Source: an uncultured Litorilinea sp. (GTDB taxonomy: Bacteria; Chloroflexota; Anaerolineae; Caldilineales; Caldilineaceae). From it: a DNA stretch of 6,972 nucleotides. The notes below the pieces were generated by a model. It was not told where the DNA came from. It was given only the letters and a program-made list of their open reading frames with translations, and made no database searches. The position numbers were made by a program, and so were the translations under genes. The stretch is taken from contig CAKZVN010000022.1 of the NCBI GenBank assembly GCA_937922105.1, forward strand, positions 1 to 6,972, in the 5' to 3' direction. How positions within the stretch are numbered: position 1 is the first letter of the stretch; every line of letters begins with the position of its first letter. This document shows positions 5,538-6,972 of the stretch, one piece after another.

Positions 5538-6972
5538 ATGAGCACGCTGCGCGTTTTGCCTCGTACCCAGCCCGAAGCCGCCGGGATTGCCTCTGCCGCC
5601 GTCGAGGCGTTTGTCCACGCGGTCGAGCGTGCCGGCGTGGAGTTGCACAGCGTGATGCTGGTGCGGCATGGGCAGGTCGTCGCCGAGGGGTGGTGGCACC
5701 CCTACGGCCCGGAGCTGCGCCACCAACTTTATTCGTTGAGCAAGAGCTTTACGTCCACTGCCCTGGGCTTTGCCGTGCAAGAGGGGTGGCTGACCCTGGA
5801 CGCGCGCGTGGTGGACCACTTCCCCGCCGAGACGGCCGCGGTCCTGGCGCAGCATGACGCGACCTCACGTGCCAACTTGGAAGCCATGCGCCTGTGGGAT
5901 TTGCTCACCATGACCACCGGGCATGATGTGGACAGCACCGGGGCCGTCGTTGCCGACGCCGAGGGCAATTGGGCGCGCGGGTTCTTGGCCCAACCGGTGC
6001 CTCACCGTCCCGGCACCCACTTTCTTTACGATTCGGGCGCGACTTATATGGCTGGGCGCATCTTGCAGCAACTGACGGGACAACGTCTGTTGACCTACCT
6101 GAACCCGCGTTTGCTGGCACCGCTGGGCATCCGCGGCGCGACCTGGGAGCGCTGCCCGCGCGGCTTCGACACCGGCGGCTGGGGCTTAAATCTGCGTACT
6201 GAGGATATTGCCCGCTTCGGCCAATTTCTTTTGCAGCAGGGCAGTTGGCAAGGCCGACAGTTGTTGGACCCGGCCTGGATCGCCGCGGCGACCGCCTGCC
6301 AAATCCCCAACGGCCCGTCGGACAATCCCGACTGGGCGCAGGGCTACGGCTTTCAGTTTTGGCAATGTCGCCACGGTGCTTATCGCGGGGACGGCGCGTT
6401 CGGCCAATTCTGTGTGGTGATGCCCCAACAGGACGCGGTCTTAGCCATGACCGCCGGCACGCCCACCATGCAGCGCGTGCTGGACCTGGTCTGGGAGCAT
6501 CTGCTGCCTGCCATGCAGCCTGCGCCGTTGCCTGCCGACCCGGATGCCGCAGCGCGGTTGGCCCGCTGCTTGGCCGCGTTGCGTATCCCGCCCCAGCCCG
6601 GCGCGGTCACGTCCCCGTTGGCCGCGCAGATCACCGGGCGCACCTATCGCATGGCAGACAACGACCAGGGTATCCGCCGCATCATGTTGGAGTTCGTGGA
6701 TGACCAGGCCCAGTTGACGGTGCAGGCGGGCCGCGCGCGCCACCGCTTTGCCGTGGGGCAAGGCGCATGGATCTTGGGCAAGAGCCGCTATGATCTGCGC
6801 CCGTGGCAAGCCGCGCGGCGGGTGGCGGCTTCCGGGGCCTGGGTTGCGGCTGATACCTACCGCGTGCGTCTCTGCTTCTATGAGACGCCCTACACGCCTA
6901 CGTTGACTTTGCGCTTCGCCGGGGACACCCTCACTTTCGACCACTGCGACAATGCCGCGTTCACGCCGCTCC
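5538..6972 (+). CDS. Serine hydrolase of the beta-lactamase/class C PBP family (3' end missing)
   Basis: A 478-residue open reading runs to the window end without a stop. It belongs to the beta-lactamase-fold serine hydrolases (Pfam Beta-lactamase type: esterases, DD-peptidases, amide hydrolases). The nucleophile motif SxxK is Ser66-Leu-Ser-Lys69 within LYSLSKSFTSTALG. DLLTMTTGHD (121-130) is the usual LL.HtSG-like segment. The YxN motif is replaced by Tyr164-Asp-Ser in FLYDSGATYMAG (162-173). The third box is RGDGAFGQ (283-290) rather than KTG, as in esterase or NylB-like relatives. From about 330 an extra C-terminal domain begins (PP..G...SPLA..ITGRTY, then GIRRIMLEF), probably a beta-structure appended to many family members; it is truncated here. 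There is no signal peptide, so it is probably cytoplasmic. AAGGA (5527-5531) lies 6 nt before ATG 5538. The substrate is unknown; true beta-lactamase activity is unlikely without export. Confidence 0.94.
   Translation, partial: MSTLRVLPRTQPEAAGIASAAVEAFVHAVERAGVELHSVMLVRHGQVVAEGWWHPYGPELRHQLYSLSKSFTSTALGFAVQEGWLTLDARVVDHFPAETAAVLAQHDATSRANLEAMRLWDLLTMTTGHDVDSTGAVVADAEGNWARGFLAQPVPHRPGTHFLYDSGATYMAGRILQQLTGQRLLTYLNPRLLAPLGIRGATWERCPRGFDTGGWGLNLRTEDIARFGQFLLQQGSWQGRQLLDPAWIAAATACQIPNGPSDNPDWAQGYGFQFWQCRHGAYRGDGAFGQFCVVMPQQDAVLAMTAGTPTMQRVLDLVWEHLLPAMQPAPLPADPDAAARLARCLAALRIPPQPGAVTSPLAAQITGRTYRMADNDQGIRRIMLEFVDDQAQLTVQAGRARHRFAVGQGAWILGKSRYDLRPWQAARRVAASGAWVAADTYRVRLCFYETPYTPTLTLRFAGDTLTFDHCDNAAFTPL

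Overview
The window is G+C-rich bacterial chromosome with tightly packed, ordinary genes. There is no tRNA, rRNA, CRISPR array, integrase, transposase or other sign of a mobile element. The gene set is a sugar-utilisation cluster, a ComM/YifB ATPase, a Lol-type lipoprotein and a serine hydrolase. Together with GTG/TTG starts and clear AGGAG ribosome sites, it would suit a high-GC environmental heterotroph. The style of the GH1 enzyme and the serine hydrolase suggests Chloroflexota (Anaerolineae/Caldilineae-like), but no taxonomic marker is present and this is an impression only.

Region 1 (1-2528, all minus strand) reads right to left as a probable carbohydrate cluster. It holds an IolE-like TIM-barrel sugar isomerase/epimerase (2528 to 1656) and a 56-codon small ORF whose ATG overlaps the isomerase stop as TAATG (1656 to 1486). 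These are followed by a VOC/glyoxalase-fold protein (1399 to 1019) and the N-terminal 320 residues of a family 1 beta-glycosidase (961 to the window edge). A plausible -10 box precedes the isomerase, and a second promoter-like pair lies between the small ORF and the VOC gene. The cluster may therefore be read as one unit with an internal promoter. A glycosidase releasing monosaccharides next to an isomerase acting on sugars or inositols makes metabolic sense, but the substrate cannot be read from the sequence.

Region 2 (2629-4475, minus strand) holds a complete ComM/YifB gene. I start it at GTG 4158, not at the longer upstream ATG. Its leader contains a perfect 26-bp palindrome ending 6 nt before the Shine-Dalgarno. 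Further upstream, a 16-bp-arm inverted repeat lies just after the stop of the next gene and probably marks a transcript end.

Region 3 (4476-6972) has a lipoprotein of unknown function (minus) and a beta-lactamase-fold serine hydrolase (plus, cut by the window end). They diverge from a 225-bp intergenic region. The lipoprotein appears to consist of two diverged copies of one domain, which is the most interesting protein-level observation here.

I see no convincing evidence of a previously undescribed multi-gene system. The items most worth a second look are the overlapping small CxxC ORF, the duplicated-domain lipoprotein, and the palindrome in the comM leader.
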